This document shows, piece after piece, positions 25,681-34,485 of a stretch of 64,000 nt of DNA (the first letter of the stretch is position 1; each line of letters starts with the position of its first letter). A program made the translations under genes and the position numbers. The DNA is from Chitiniphilus purpureus. GTDB taxonomy: Bacteria; Pseudomonadota; Gammaproteobacteria; Burkholderiales; Chitinibacteraceae. The stretch is taken from contig NZ_CP106753.1 in assembly GCF_025642115.1 (NCBI RefSeq), positions 62,001 through 126,000 on the forward strand, written 5' to 3'. The notes beneath the pieces were generated by a model that was not told where the DNA came from, searched no databases, and was given only the letters and a program-made list of their open reading frames with translations.

Positions 25681-26637
25681 ATGTCAGACATCCTCAGCAA
25701 TCCACCCGCCGGCGTTTCGGTCCACCCGGTCGCCGGCCGCATCGGCGCCGAGATCCGCGGCATCCGGCTTGCACCGGATCTGCCGGAAGCCACGCGCGCC
25801 TTCATCCGCGCCGCCTGGCTCAAGTACAAGGTGGTGTTCTTCCGCGGCCAGGACCATCTGGACGATGCCAGGCAGGAAGCGCTCGTCACCCTGTTCGGCG
25901 ACCAGGCCGTGCCGCACCCCACCGCCCGCATCAAGGACGGCACGGCCTATGTGCTGGAGCTTGACTCCAGGCACGGCGGGCGCGCCAACAGCTGGCATAC
26001 CGACGTGACCTTCGTCGATGCCTATCCGCAGGCGTCGATCCTGCGCGGCGTCGTCATCCCCGAGGCCGGCGGCGATACGGTGTGGGCCAACACCCACACC
26101 GCGTACACCGATCTCTCGCCTGAATTGCGCGAACTGGTCGACCGATTGTGGGCGGTGCACAGCAACGAGTACGACTACGCAGCCCGCAAGCCCGAGGCCG
26201 ATGCGGAATCGCTGCGGCGCTACCACGAGGTGTTCACCTCGACCGTGTACGAGACCGAGCATCCGGTGGTGCACGTGCACCCGGAAACCGGCGAGCGCCA
26301 CCTGCTGCTGGGCCACTTCGTCAAGCGGCTGGTCGGCCTGCCCACCAGCGATGGCCAGCACCTGTTCAACCTGCTGCAAAGCCACGTGACACGCCTGGAG
26401 AACACCGTGCGCTGGCGCTGGCAGCCGGGCGACGTGGCGGTGTGGGACAACCGCGCCACCCAGCACTATGCGGTCGACGACTACGGCCAGGCCCACCGCG
26501 TGGTACGCCGGGTGACGGTGGACGGCAGCGTGCCGGTGGCGACCGATGGCCGCCGCAGCCGCACCCTGAGCAAGGCGGTGCGCAATACGGGCGCGGCCAA
26601 TGAGGGCAGCGCATCGCGCGAGGCTGCGGCCGCCTGA
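25681..26637 (+). CDS. TauD/TfdA-family 2-oxoglutarate-dependent dioxygenase
   Basis: 318-residue Fe(II)/2-oxoglutarate enzyme. The facial triad is visible: His106 and Asp108 in NSWHTDVTF, and a distal His in TQHYAVDDYG. The oxoglutarate-binding Arg follows in AHRVVRRVTV. The family hydroxylates taurine, alkyl sulfonates, sulfate esters or 2,4-D, releasing sulfite or sulfate where the substrate is an organosulfur compound. AAGGAGC precedes the ATG at the right distance; upstream in-frame starts lack a site. It leads a four-gene operon behind a sigma-54 promoter, a layout seen in sulfur-scavenging loci, which suggests organosulfur use; this is inference. Confidence 0.88.
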   Translation: MSDILSNPPAGVSVHPVAGRIGAEIRGIRLAPDLPEATRAFIRAAWLKYKVVFFRGQDHLDDARQEALVTLFGDQAVPHPTARIKDGTAYVLELDSRHGGRANSWHTDVTFVDAYPQASILRGVVIPEAGGDTVWANTHTAYTDLSPELRELVDRLWAVHSNEYDYAARKPEADAESLRRYHEVFTSTVYETEHPVVHVHPETGERHLLLGHFVKRLVGLPTSDGQHLFNLLQSHVTRLENTVRWRWQPGDVAVWDNRATQHYAVDDYGQAHRVVRRVTVDGSVPVATDGRRSRTLSKAVRNTGAANEGSASREAAAA

Positions 26638-26773
26638 ATGCCGGGCTGCCGGCCCGCTTCATCTTGTGCTTCCAGCTACCGGCAGTCCGCGTCCGTGGGG
26701 GCGGCGCGGCTGCCGGATTTTTTGCATCGGCCACGCGCCACGCCCCAAGGCCACCCGCCACAGGAATCCCGAC

Positions 26774-27607
26774 ATGCACCACCCAGCCGACCCTGCCGCG
26801 CTCGATCTTGCCAACCGCCGTTATGGCCGCGACGAGTTGGCCCAACTGCCCGACTTCAACGCCACGCTGGCCACGCTGCTGGCGCACCGCTCGGTACGCG
26901 CCTTCACCGATCAGCCGCTGCCCGCCGGCACACTGCCGCTGCTGGTGGCCGCGGCGCAATCGGCGCCCAGCTCGTCCAACCTGCAGGTGTGGAGCGTGAT
27001 CGCCATCGAAGACGCGGCGCGCAAGGCACGCCTGGCCGCATTGGCCAACCACCAGGCGCATATCGTCGAAGCACCCCTGCTGCTGCTGTTCACCGCGGAC
27101 CTCGCGCGCCTGAAGCGCGTGGCAGCACAGCGCAACGAACCCATCGCCGGGCTCGACTATCTGGACACGCTGCTGATGGCCTTCATCGACGCCGCGCTGG
27201 CGGCGCAGAACGCGCTGGTGGCCGCCGAGTCGCTGGGCCTGGGCACCGTCTACATCGGTGCGCTGCGCAACCAGCCCGAAGCCGTGGCGGCCGAACTGGG
27301 GCTGCCCGGACAGGTGTTCCCGGCATTCGGCCTGGTGGTGGGCCACCCTGATCCCACGCGGCCGGCGGCGGTGAAGCCGCGGCTGCCGCAAAGCGCCGTG
27401 CTGCACCGCGAACACTATTCGCAGGCGCGGCAGGATGCAGCGGTGGCCGACTACGACGCCATCCTGCAAGGCTTTCAGGCCACGCAGCACCTGCCGCAGC
27501 AGCCGTGGAGCCGGCAGGCGGTGGGCCGGCTGCGTGGCCCGGAGACGCTGTCCGGACGCGACCGGCTGGCGCAGGCGCTGCACAACCGCGGTTTCACCTT
27601 CCAATGA
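26774..27607 (+). CDS. NfsA/Frp-type NADPH:flavin oxidoreductase (nitroreductase family)
   Basis: 277-residue FMN flavoprotein. The N-terminal HRSVRAFTDQPLPAG and SAPSSSNLQVWSV blocks bind FMN; the C-terminal GLGTVYIGALRNQ and FGLVVGHPDP blocks are typical of the NfsA/FRP group. It would reduce flavins or nitro or quinone compounds with NADPH and could supply reduced flavin to a monooxygenase. It is second in the dioxygenase operon, and only 7 bases separate its stop from the next gene. Confidence 0.85.
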   Translation: MHHPADPAALDLANRRYGRDELAQLPDFNATLATLLAHRSVRAFTDQPLPAGTLPLLVAAAQSAPSSSNLQVWSVIAIEDAARKARLAALANHQAHIVEAPLLLLFTADLARLKRVAAQRNEPIAGLDYLDTLLMAFIDAALAAQNALVAAESLGLGTVYIGALRNQPEAVAAELGLPGQVFPAFGLVVGHPDPTRPAAVKPRLPQSAVLHREHYSQARQDAAVADYDAILQGFQATQHLPQQPWSRQAVGRLRGPETLSGRDRLAQALHNRGFTFQ

Positions 27608-27614
27608 GGCCATC

Positions 27615-28415
27615 ATGCCCAGTCTGACCCTGGATACCCCCCAGCTTGCCAAGCAATACGATCAGGTGAGCGACCTGCAATACGAACACGGCCAATTCCT
27701 GCTGGCCGGGCTGCAGCTGCGGCCCGGCGAGGCACTGCTCGACGTGGGCTGCGGCACCGGCCGGCTGGCGCAGCTGGCGGCGCGCCACCATGTGGGGCCG
27801 GGCGGCCGTGTGGTCGGCGTGGACCCGTTGCCGCTGCGCATCGCGCTGGCGCAGGCGCGTGCGCTGCCGCAGCTGTCGTTCGCCGTGGCGCGCGGCGAGG
27901 ACCTGTCGGCATTCGACGACCAGTCGTTCGACGCCGTGCTGCTCAACAGCGTGTATCACTGGCTGCCGGACAAGGCGCCGGTGCTCGCCGAGATCGCACG
28001 CGTGCTGCGCCCCGGTGGGCGGGTGGCGATCAGCAGCGCCAGCCGCGAGCGGCCGCACGATATCCAGCACCTGATCGCACAGGTGCTGACGGACGCGGGC
28101 CTGGGCCGCAGCCAGGGCGGCGGCAGCACACCCTATCGGGTGACGCATGCCGAGCTGGCCGGCCAGCTGGAAACGGCCGGGCTGCTGGTGGACCAGATCC
28201 GGCTGCGGCGCTTTGCCGACCACTTCCCCGACATCGACGCCGTGCTGGCCTTCAGCCACGCCAGCGCGTTCGGCAATTTCCTTGGCGACTATGTGCCCGA
28301 AGTGCGCGCACGCCTGCAGGCCGGGCTGCGCACGGCGCTGGCGGCACTGGCCACGCCGGGGGGCATCCTGCTGCACCGCAACCTGCATTTCGCGCTGGCG
28401 CGCAAGCCGGGCTGA
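27615..28415 (+). CDS. class I SAM-dependent methyltransferase
   Basis: 266-residue Rossmann-fold methyltransferase of the Methyltransf_11/25 type. Motif I LLDVGCGTGRL is at 41-51, the acidic loop in VVGVDPLPL binds the SAM ribose, and post-motif segments DAVLLNSVYHWLPD and LRPGGRVAIS are clear. The substrate is not identifiable; the family includes arsenite, quinone and small-molecule methylases. It starts 7 bases after the flavin reductase, so translation is probably coupled, and belongs to the sigma-54-driven operon. Confidence 0.85.
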   Translation: MPSLTLDTPQLAKQYDQVSDLQYEHGQFLLAGLQLRPGEALLDVGCGTGRLAQLAARHHVGPGGRVVGVDPLPLRIALAQARALPQLSFAVARGEDLSAFDDQSFDAVLLNSVYHWLPDKAPVLAEIARVLRPGGRVAISSASRERPHDIQHLIAQVLTDAGLGRSQGGGSTPYRVTHAELAGQLETAGLLVDQIRLRRFADHFPDIDAVLAFSHASAFGNFLGDYVPEVRARLQAGLRTALAALATPGGILLHRNLHFALARKPG

Positions 28416-28474
28416 TCCGCACCCGTTTTCCCGGCCGTGGCGCCGCCGCGGCCATCCCCTCCCAAGGAGCTGTC

Positions 28475-29098
28475 ATGCCTCACCAACTCTATATCGCCAG
28501 TGGCGCCTGCTCGCTCGGTGCCCATGTGGTCGTGCGCGAACTCGGGCTGCCCGTCCAGATCGTCAAGGTGAAGACCCGCGTGCCGGAGTCGCCCATCCAC
28601 GCGGTCAACCCGCTCGGCCGCGTTCCCGCGCTCAGGCTGGACGACGGCACCGTGATCACCGAGAACAGCGCCATCCTGCCTTTCCTCGCCGATCTCGCCC
28701 CCGGTACACCGCTGTTCGCGCCGGCCGGCTCGGTCGAGCGTGGGCTGATCCAATCCTGGATCGGCTACTTCAGCGCCGAAGTGCATGCCGGTGGCTTTCG
28801 CGCGGTGAACCGGCCGGAACGCTACAGCCGCGACGAGGCGGCGTTCGACGGCATCCGCAGCCAATCGCGTGCCACGTTGAAGCAGACCGTGGCGCATATC
28901 GATCGCCACCTTGCCGGCCAGGATTGGCTGGTGGGCGGGCGCTTCACGATCGCCGACGCCTACCTGGGCGTGTTCGTACGCTGGATCGCCCGCTTCGGCG
29001 ACGCGTTTTCCGATCTGGAGGCGCTCAACGGCTTTCGCGAGCGCTATCTTGCCCGCGAGAGCGTGCAGGCGGCGCTGGCGTTCGAAGCGCAGGAATAG
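28475..29098 (+). CDS. glutathione S-transferase
   Basis: 207-residue GST of the bacterial beta-like type. The N-terminal thioredoxin-like domain shows the SGACSLGAH active-site region (residues 9-17), the cis-proline strand GRVPAL and the glutathione-binding TENSAILPFL. The all-helical C-terminal domain has WLVGGRFTIADAYLGVF, including the N-capping Thr-Ile-Ala-Asp box. It probably conjugates or removes glutathione from a product of the operon's oxidative chemistry. AAGGAG lies 7 bases before the ATG. Last gene of the operon; a strong hairpin follows. Confidence 0.88.
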   Translation: MPHQLYIASGACSLGAHVVVRELGLPVQIVKVKTRVPESPIHAVNPLGRVPALRLDDGTVITENSAILPFLADLAPGTPLFAPAGSVERGLIQSWIGYFSAEVHAGGFRAVNRPERYSRDEAAFDGIRSQSRATLKQTVAHIDRHLAGQDWLVGGRFTIADAYLGVFVRWIARFGDAFSDLEALNGFRERYLARESVQAALAFEAQE

Positions 29099-29134
29099 GC
29101 AACGCCAGGGGCCTTCCTGACGATGGCCGCATCC

Positions 29135-29163
29135 CCGCCCCGGCGGCCCGCGCCCCGGGGCGG
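29135..29163. terminator. GC-rich hairpin between convergent genes
   Basis: CCGCCCCGG (29135-29143) pairs with CCGGGGCGG (29155-29163). It lies between the GST stop and the exporter stop and can end both transcripts; no T-tract. Confidence 0.5.
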
Positions 29164-29171
29164 TATGCGTT

Positions 29172-30821
29172 TCAAGATGCCGCGACCAGCCCCGCCGCCG
29201 GCACCGGCGCAGCCGGCGCGCCGCTTTCGACGATGCGGCCGTTCTCCAGCCGGATCACCCGGTCGGCAAGGCTGAAATAGCGGTCGTCGTGCGAGATCAC
29301 CAGCACTGTCTTGCCCAGCGCCTTCAGCTCGGGCAGCAGCTCGCGATAGAACACTTCCTTGAACACCGGGTCCTGGTCCGCCGCCCACTCGTCGAACACC
29401 AGGAACGGGCGGTCCTCCAGGTAGGCCACCACCAGCGCCAGCCGCTTGCGCTGGCCCTGCGACAGCGCGCGGGTGGTGAAGGCACCGTCGCGCACCTGCA
29501 CCTTGTGCTGCAGGTTCAGCTTGGCCAGCAGCGCGTTGCCCTGCGCATCGCGCTCGGTGCCGGGCGCATCGAGCAACTGCTCGAACAGATGGAAATCCGA
29601 GAAGATCGCCGAAAAGCACTGCCGGTAGCGATCGCGCCCGGCCTCGTCCACCGCCTCGCCATTGAGCCGGACCACGCCCTGCTCGGGCCGGTACAGCCCG
29701 ACCAGCAGCTTGGCGAGCGTGGTCTTGCCGCTGCCGTTGCCGCCGACCAGGAAATTGAGCTGGCCGGGCGCGAAATCCAGGCTGATCGGGCCGAGCGTGA
29801 ACAGATCGTCCGTGCCCTCGTGGTAGTAGCGATGGCGCACGCCTTCCAGGCTCAGGCTGCGGAACGCGGGCGGCTGCGGGGTGGCGGCCACGGCGGCGGT
29901 GTCATGCTGCAGCGCCTGCGCGATCTCCTCGATCCGCTCGGCGGAAACGCGGGCCAGGCTGGCGCGCGGCAGCAGCAGCAGCAACGCCTCCAGCGGCGCC
30001 ACCATGAACACGAACACCAGCGAGAAGCCGGTCATGATGCGCATGCGGTCCGGCACGTCGCCCACCAACATGAACAGCACCAGCCCAATGAAGGCATAGA
30101 CCAGGAAATTGCCCCATGCCGCCGACACCGCGAAGATCGACATGCCACGCGTGCGCTCCCGCCGCACGGTCTCGATCGAGGCACCGAGAAGACCACCGGC
30201 AAAGCGCAGGCGCTTGCCCGCGTGCAGCCGCAACTCCTTGGCGCCTTCGATCAGCGAACGGAAATGGCCGAACAGCCGGTCCTGCTCCTTGGATGCCTCG
30301 TTCAGGTGCCTGATGGCGCGCAGGTGCGCCAGGTGATAGCCAAGCGAGCCCAGGCCGATCACCACCGCCGCCGCCAGGAACACCTGCCACGACAGCCACG
30401 CCATGTACACCAGGCAGCCCGAGACGATGATGGCGTTGACCAGCATGGCCGGCAGGCTGACGAAGAAATCGGCCACGTTGGACGTATGCTCGGACAGCGC
30501 CGACTGCACCCGCGGCCCGCCCACCTGCTCCAGCCTGGCAAAGTCGGCATCGATCACCCGGCGCGAGATAAAACTGCGCAGCTCGGCATGCGCACGCTGC
30601 CCCAGCCGCTCGAACAGCACCGAAGACAGCATGCGCGCCAGCATCGCCGATACCGCGAATGCCGCAAAACGCCACGCCAGCGCCACGCTCGCCGCGGCGC
30701 CCGCCGTCAGCGCCTCGTTGATCTGGGCCAGCAGCAGCACGCTGCACACCCCCGACACCACGCTGGCCAACGCGGCCGCGGCAAGCAAGGGGCGGGACTG
30801 CCGGATAAGGACGGAAAGCAC
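29172..30821 (-). CDS. cyclic-peptide/siderophore ABC exporter, PvdE/SyrD type
   Basis: 549-residue fused permease-ATPase of the cyclic peptide exporter family. Six hydrophobic segments fill residues 1-310. The ATPase part has Walker A GGNGSGKTT, the family's variant signature ALSQGQRKRLAL instead of LSGGQ, and FDEWAADQDPVFKEVFY as Walker B/D-loop, all typical of PvdE and SyrD. PvdE moves the pyoverdine precursor from cytoplasm to periplasm; the analogous job here is export of the NRPS siderophore. The start is GTG at 30821 with GAGGTG just before it. The promoter pattern TGTTTAG/GACG at 30863-30888 is shared with the formyltransferase and hydroxylase genes, tying it to the siderophore system. 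Confidence 0.88.
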   Translation of the reverse strand: MLSVLIRQSRPLLAAAALASVVSGVCSVLLLAQINEALTAGAAASVALAWRFAAFAVSAMLARMLSSVLFERLGQRAHAELRSFISRRVIDADFARLEQVGGPRVQSALSEHTSNVADFFVSLPAMLVNAIIVSGCLVYMAWLSWQVFLAAAVVIGLGSLGYHLAHLRAIRHLNEASKEQDRLFGHFRSLIEGAKELRLHAGKRLRFAGGLLGASIETVRRERTRGMSIFAVSAAWGNFLVYAFIGLVLFMLVGDVPDRMRIMTGFSLVFVFMVAPLEALLLLLPRASLARVSAERIEEIAQALQHDTAAVAATPQPPAFRSLSLEGVRHRYYHEGTDDLFTLGPISLDFAPGQLNFLVGGNGSGKTTLAKLLVGLYRPEQGVVRLNGEAVDEAGRDRYRQCFSAIFSDFHLFEQLLDAPGTERDAQGNALLAKLNLQHKVQVRDGAFTTRALSQGQRKRLALVVAYLEDRPFLVFDEWAADQDPVFKEVFYRELLPELKALGKTVLVISHDDRYFSLADRVIRLENGRIVESGAPAAPVPAAGLVAAS

Positions 30822-30862
30822 GATGGATCACCTCGGCGCAAAGGGAGGGCGCCTGAGCCCAA

Positions 30863-30888
30863 GACGGATGGGCAGGGGATCTGTTTAG
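30863..30888 (-). promoter_or_regulatory. siderophore-type ECF promoter, copy A
   Basis: Read on the minus strand: CTAAACA (30888-30882), 15 bases, CGTC (30866-30863). The transcription start would lie about 30 bases before the exporter GTG. The pattern resembles the PvdS iron-starvation box (TAAAT-N16/17-CGT). The two other copies have exactly the same spacing. Confidence 0.7.
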
Positions 30889-31427
30889 CGTTCCAAACAA
30901 GCGATACATGCGCAGCAGGCCGCTGTGCGTTGCCGGCGCATGCTGCGCAACCGGCGCGGTGCCGATATGCTGGTCATCGGCGGCTGCACGACGCTGTGCC
31001 AAAGCGGACGGCGCCCGTACCGTGGGCGATATACATAAAGCCGGATAGCGCAGTGACCTGTCGCATACCGGGCAGGCTGTACCGGGTATGCACCTGCAGG
31101 CCCATCCGCCCTGCACCATCGCCCCGCCTGATCGCCGACCTGCCCCAACGGCATCACGCCAAACAAGCCCAGCACCTGGACTGGGTGGAATTCATCGCCG
31201 ACCTGGCCGAATCCTGTCGCTGCGTGTTTTCGAGCTGGACCGTTAAGGTGCCGTCGCTGGGGGTGCGGTGGTCCAGTGAGCAGGTCGAAAGCGGTGGTTG
31301 AACAGGCCAAGCGCTGCAGCCAAAGCCGTCCATTGCAAAAGCACACCCATCCCCCATTTCTCCTCCAAGCCACGCCCAACCAGTCCCACCAACCCGGGCA
31401 GCAGCGCTTTCCCCGGCCTCCCCACCA
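30889..31427. other. intergenic region between exporter and ECF41 unit
   Basis: About 540 bases, no gene supported. Open frames on both strands have no ribosome site or family features. Confidence 0.45.
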
Positions 31428-31454
31428 TGTCACATCCGCCCACCCTGCTCCGTC
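31428..31454 (+). promoter_or_regulatory. ECF41-type promoter of the sigma factor gene
   Basis: TGTCACA (31428-31434), 16 bases, CGTC (31451-31454). This is the pattern known for ECF41-group sigma factors. It lies 37 bases before the sigma ATG, so the gene should activate itself. Confidence 0.75.
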
Positions 31455-31491
31455 TGCCCTGGATACCGTACTCACCCCCAGGGCCCGCACC

Positions 31492-32433
31492 ATGAACGAC
31501 GACATCGACCGCTCCCCCACCGCCCGTGCCCGCCGCTACGACCGTGAGCATGCGCGTCGGCTGCGGGCGCTGGCCTATCGCATGCTCGGCTCGCGTGCCG
31601 AGGCCGAAGACATGGTGCAGGAGGCCTGGCTGCGCTGGGCCGAGGTCGATGAGGCCACCGTGCAGCACCCGGATGCCTTCCTGTCGCGGCTGGTGACCAA
31701 CCTGTGCCTGGACCGGCTGCGCTCGGCCGCGGCACAGCGCGAGCAGTACGTCGGTGTCTGGCTGCCCGAGCCGATGCTGGAGGACGAGGCGCTGTTCGGC
31801 TGGATGCCCGGTCCGGAAACGCAGGCGGAGTTCGCGCAGGATGTGTCGGTGGCGTTCATGCTGGCGCTGGAGCGGCTGTCGCCATTGGAGCGGGCGGCGT
31901 TTCTGCTGCACGACGTGTTCGACCTGGACTACAACGAGATCGCCCATCATCTGGACCGCAGCGAGGCGGCATGCCGGCAGCTGATCAGCCGTGCGCGCAG
32001 GAACGTGAAGGCGGACTATGCGCGACGCGAGGTGGCACAGCCGGAGCGCGACCGGCTCACCGCGGCGTTCATGCACGCCGTGCGCAGCCACGATGTATCG
32101 GCGTTGACGCAGCTGCTCACCGAGGACGCGGTGCTGCTGGCCGATGGCGGCGGCAAGGTCACTGCAGTGCCGCAGCCGCTGCATGGCGGCGCCGCGATCG
32201 CCAGCACCTTCATCGGCTTTGCCCAGATATCGGGCAACCGCGGCTGGCGGCTGGTGCCGGCGCGGGTCAACGGGCTGCCCGGCTGCCTGATCTTCGACGA
32301 TCTGGCGGGCGGTGTGCTGGTGCAGACGATCGCGCTGGCACCAGCGGCCGCTGCGCCAGGGCGTGTGGGCGCGCTGTATGTGCAGCGCAATCCGGACAAG
32401 CTGCGCGCGATCGCACGCCGACTGCAGCCATGA
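31492..32433 (+). CDS. ECF sigma factor, ECF41 group (SigJ-like)
   Basis: 313-residue sigma factor. Region 2 (about 15-85) has YRMLGSRAEAEDMVQEAWLRW; region 4 (about 125-175) has LSPLERAAFLLHDVFDLDYNEIA. The group-specific features are all present: the WLPEP linker motif at 90-94, a SnoaL-like C-terminal domain from about 185 with DGGGK at 218-222, and NPDKL near 300. In this group the fused C-terminal domain tunes activity in place of a separate anti-sigma factor. The start at 31492 is supported by the upstream promoter; the longer frame would overlap it. The next gene is an AhpD-like protein, the usual ECF41 partner. Confidence 0.92.
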   Translation: MNDDIDRSPTARARRYDREHARRLRALAYRMLGSRAEAEDMVQEAWLRWAEVDEATVQHPDAFLSRLVTNLCLDRLRSAAAQREQYVGVWLPEPMLEDEALFGWMPGPETQAEFAQDVSVAFMLALERLSPLERAAFLLHDVFDLDYNEIAHHLDRSEAACRQLISRARRNVKADYARREVAQPERDRLTAAFMHAVRSHDVSALTQLLTEDAVLLADGGGKVTAVPQPLHGGAAIASTFIGFAQISGNRGWRLVPARVNGLPGCLIFDDLAGGVLVQTIALAPAAAAPGRVGALYVQRNPDKLRAIARRLQP

Positions 32434-32434
32434 A

Positions 32435-32461
32435 TGTCACACCGCGGGCGGCTGCCCCGTC
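32435..32461 (+). promoter_or_regulatory. ECF41-type promoter of the AhpD-like gene
   Basis: TGTCACA (32435-32441), 16 bases, CGTC (32458-32461), starting one base after the sigma stop codon. Sequence and spacing are identical to the site before the sigma gene. It should drive the gene at 32521 under control of that sigma factor. Confidence 0.78.
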
Positions 32462-32520
32462 TTGAGGAGGTGGCCGGTGAATCCGCCGGCCGTCATCCAC
32501 CTCATCCCAAGGACCGCATC

Positions 32521-33000
32521 ATGAGCACCCAGCAACCCCGCCTCGACTACGCCCGCCTGTCGCCCGAGCTGTTCAAGAAGTACCTCGATTTCAGCATGGC
32601 CTTTCGCATGGACGAGGGACTGGCCCTGCTGGTGGACATCCGCGCCTCCCAGCTCAACGGCTGCGCGTTCTGCCTGGACATGCACGTCAAGCAGGCGCGC
32701 CTCCATGGCGAGCGCGAGCTGCGGCTGCACCACGTGGCCATCTGGCGCGAATCGCCGCTGTTCACGCCACAGGAGCGCGCCGCGCTGGCATGGACCGAGG
32801 CGCTGACCCAGCTCGCCCCCGAAGGCGTGCCGGACGCGCTCTACGAGTCGGTACGGCAGCATTTCTCCGACGAAGCCCTGGCGCAGCTCACGTTCCGCGT
32901 CACCGCCATCAACGGCTGGAACCGCCTGAACGTGGCCTTCCGCACCGTGCCGGGCTCGAAGGATGCGATGTTCGGGCTGGACCAGGCCGGCCTGGGCTGA
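32521..33000 (+). CDS. carboxymuconolactone decarboxylase / AhpD-like protein
   Basis: 159-residue all-helical protein of the CMD/AhpD superfamily. The redox motif C-A-F-C (Cys48, Cys51) with the following His55 in CAFCLDMH is the AhpD core, supporting a peroxidase-type thiol activity rather than lactone decarboxylation. It is the standard genetic partner and target of ECF41 sigma factors, and its promoter at 32435-32461 matches that sigma group. The unit may respond to an oxidative or small-molecule stress; the signal is unknown. Confidence 0.9.
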   Translation: MSTQQPRLDYARLSPELFKKYLDFSMAFRMDEGLALLVDIRASQLNGCAFCLDMHVKQARLHGERELRLHHVAIWRESPLFTPQERAALAWTEALTQLAPEGVPDALYESVRQHFSDEALAQLTFRVTAINGWNRLNVAFRTVPGSKDAMFGLDQAGLG

Positions 33001-33279
33001 CGCGGCGGCCCGCACCTGGCACAGCCAGCCTTGGGCCACATGCTGCGCGGGCGGCGTCGGCACAGGCACTGGCGGCACTGGTACCCGATAGTGCAACGGC
33101 CTGCCCGGGCGGGCCGACACGGTGTGCCGCCCGATGTGCTACAACACCTCGACCAGGGGCCGCCGGCCGGTTGCCACCCCGGTGGCGTTGCGGTGTGGCG
33201 CTCCGCGTCGGGGTGCCGCGGCGGGCCAACGCTGGGTGCGCCGGCCGACCGCGCGGTCGACCGTCCCGGCTTTGACAAC

Positions 33280-33792
33280 ATGCGTTGCCCGATGTGGAAG
33301 ACGATGAAGGCGATCCTGCTGATTGTGCTGCTGACGCTGCTTGCCGTGGTCGTCAACGGCGGCGCCATCCACCGCTATCTCGCCAGCGGCCCGGTGGGCT
33401 GGCAGATCAGGAAGATGGTGCGCGACGACGGGGCGACGCGGATCCGGCTTGCCGACGCCACCGCTTTCGCATGGACGGATGTGTATCTCTTTTCGCCCTA
33501 TTCGCTGCGCCAGAGCGTGTGCGGCACCTTGCAGCTCAAGGGCAGCGCGTGTTCCGCGGTGCTGAAGGATGCGTGGATCGACGAAGGCCAGGTGCTGCTG
33601 GTCTTTCGCCACCACGGCAGGATCGTCCACGCCGAACGCCATCTGCGCCATCACGGCGATTTCACCCCGGTGCCGGCCGGGCAGCCGCTGCGAGTCGACG
33701 AAGCAGTATTCAGGACCGAGGCCCGGGGACAGGATCACGCTGGCGTGCCCTGGATCGCGTTGCAACACCAAGCCGCCGTCGCGGCCCAGTGA
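33280..33792 (+). CDS. membrane-anchored protein of unknown function
   Basis: About 170 residues with one N-terminal hydrophobic segment (AILLIVLLTLLAVVV, about 10-24) and then a soluble part with no family I recognise. Features include WQIRKMVRDDGATRIRL and two cysteines (near 75 and 84) that could form a disulfide, so the soluble part is probably periplasmic. Several starts are possible (33280, 33292, 33304); the last two leave the membrane helix intact. It lies between the ECF41 unit and a lipoprotein gene on the same strand; no link to either is proven. Confidence 0.5.
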   Translation: MRCPMWKTMKAILLIVLLTLLAVVVNGGAIHRYLASGPVGWQIRKMVRDDGATRIRLADATAFAWTDVYLFSPYSLRQSVCGTLQLKGSACSAVLKDAWIDEGQVLLVFRHHGRIVHAERHLRHHGDFTPVPAGQPLRVDEAVFRTEARGQDHAGVPWIALQHQAAVAAQ

Positions 33793-33849
33793 TCATCAGC
33801 CACGCCGCGCCGGCCACATCACCCCTCACCCACCGCACAGGAGCCGCCC

Positions 33850-34410
33850 ATGACCGTCCGTTTCGCCACCGCCTTGCTGGTCCCGTTGGTTCTTTCCGGC
33901 TGCGCGCTGCTGCCGGGCGCCCCGTCACCGGCGCAGACCGGGGTCGATGGCGAAGCCTGTGTCGGCGAGGTGCGCGCCGCTGCGCCGGGTCTGGCCGAGG
34001 CGGCCAATCCGGCGCTGCTGGGCCAGGCACGCTTTGCCAGCGGCAAGGGCGGCACCTGCACGGCCAAGGTGTTCACCGTGGCCGCACCGGTGCTGCTGTA
34101 CCGCGTGTTCGATTCGGGCAGGCCGTATTCCAGGCTGGGCGGCTGGTGGTCGCTCACCCGCCCCGCCGGCCCACTGGAAGCGTACCGCGCCGCCTATGCC
34201 ATCTGTCCCGAATGGAGCAATCTGGACCGCGTGGTGGCGTGCGAGGTGCGGCCGGGCAGCCAGATCGTGATCGGCACCACCCAGAGCGCCACCTGCGCCG
34301 ACGGCAGCACCTATCCCAGGACCGGCGAGAACCAGGTGTACGTGGCCAACGACGGCAAGGCCGGCATCGTGCATGTCGGCACCTGCAGCGAAGCGGCGGC
34401 ATGGCCGTGA
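33850..34410 (+). CDS. lipoprotein of unknown function
   Basis: 186-residue lipoprotein. The signal peptide ends in the lipobox LSGC (Cys18), so it should be lipid-anchored after export. The mature part has six further cysteines spread along the chain, suggesting disulfides in the periplasm, and patches such as LYRVFDSGRPYSRLGGWWS. No family recognised. It is 57 bases downstream of the membrane-anchored protein on the same strand and may share its transcript. Confidence 0.65.
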   Translation: MTVRFATALLVPLVLSGCALLPGAPSPAQTGVDGEACVGEVRAAAPGLAEAANPALLGQARFASGKGGTCTAKVFTVAAPVLLYRVFDSGRPYSRLGGWWSLTRPAGPLEAYRAAYAICPEWSNLDRVVACEVRPGSQIVIGTTQSATCADGSTYPRTGENQVYVANDGKAGIVHVGTCSEAAAWP

Positions 34411-34485
34411 GCCGCCGGGCCACGCCAAGCCAGCCTGTACCGGCAAACGGCGCCCGGCACGGTACACGCCGCCGGGGCTGCCAGC

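Noticed and set aside
25681..26637. TauD-family dioxygenase as an aspartate beta-hydroxylase for the siderophore
   Set aside because: It sits in a separate sigma-54-driven operon with a flavin reductase, a methyltransferase and a GST, and lacks the siderophore promoter; SyrP-like features were not seen.
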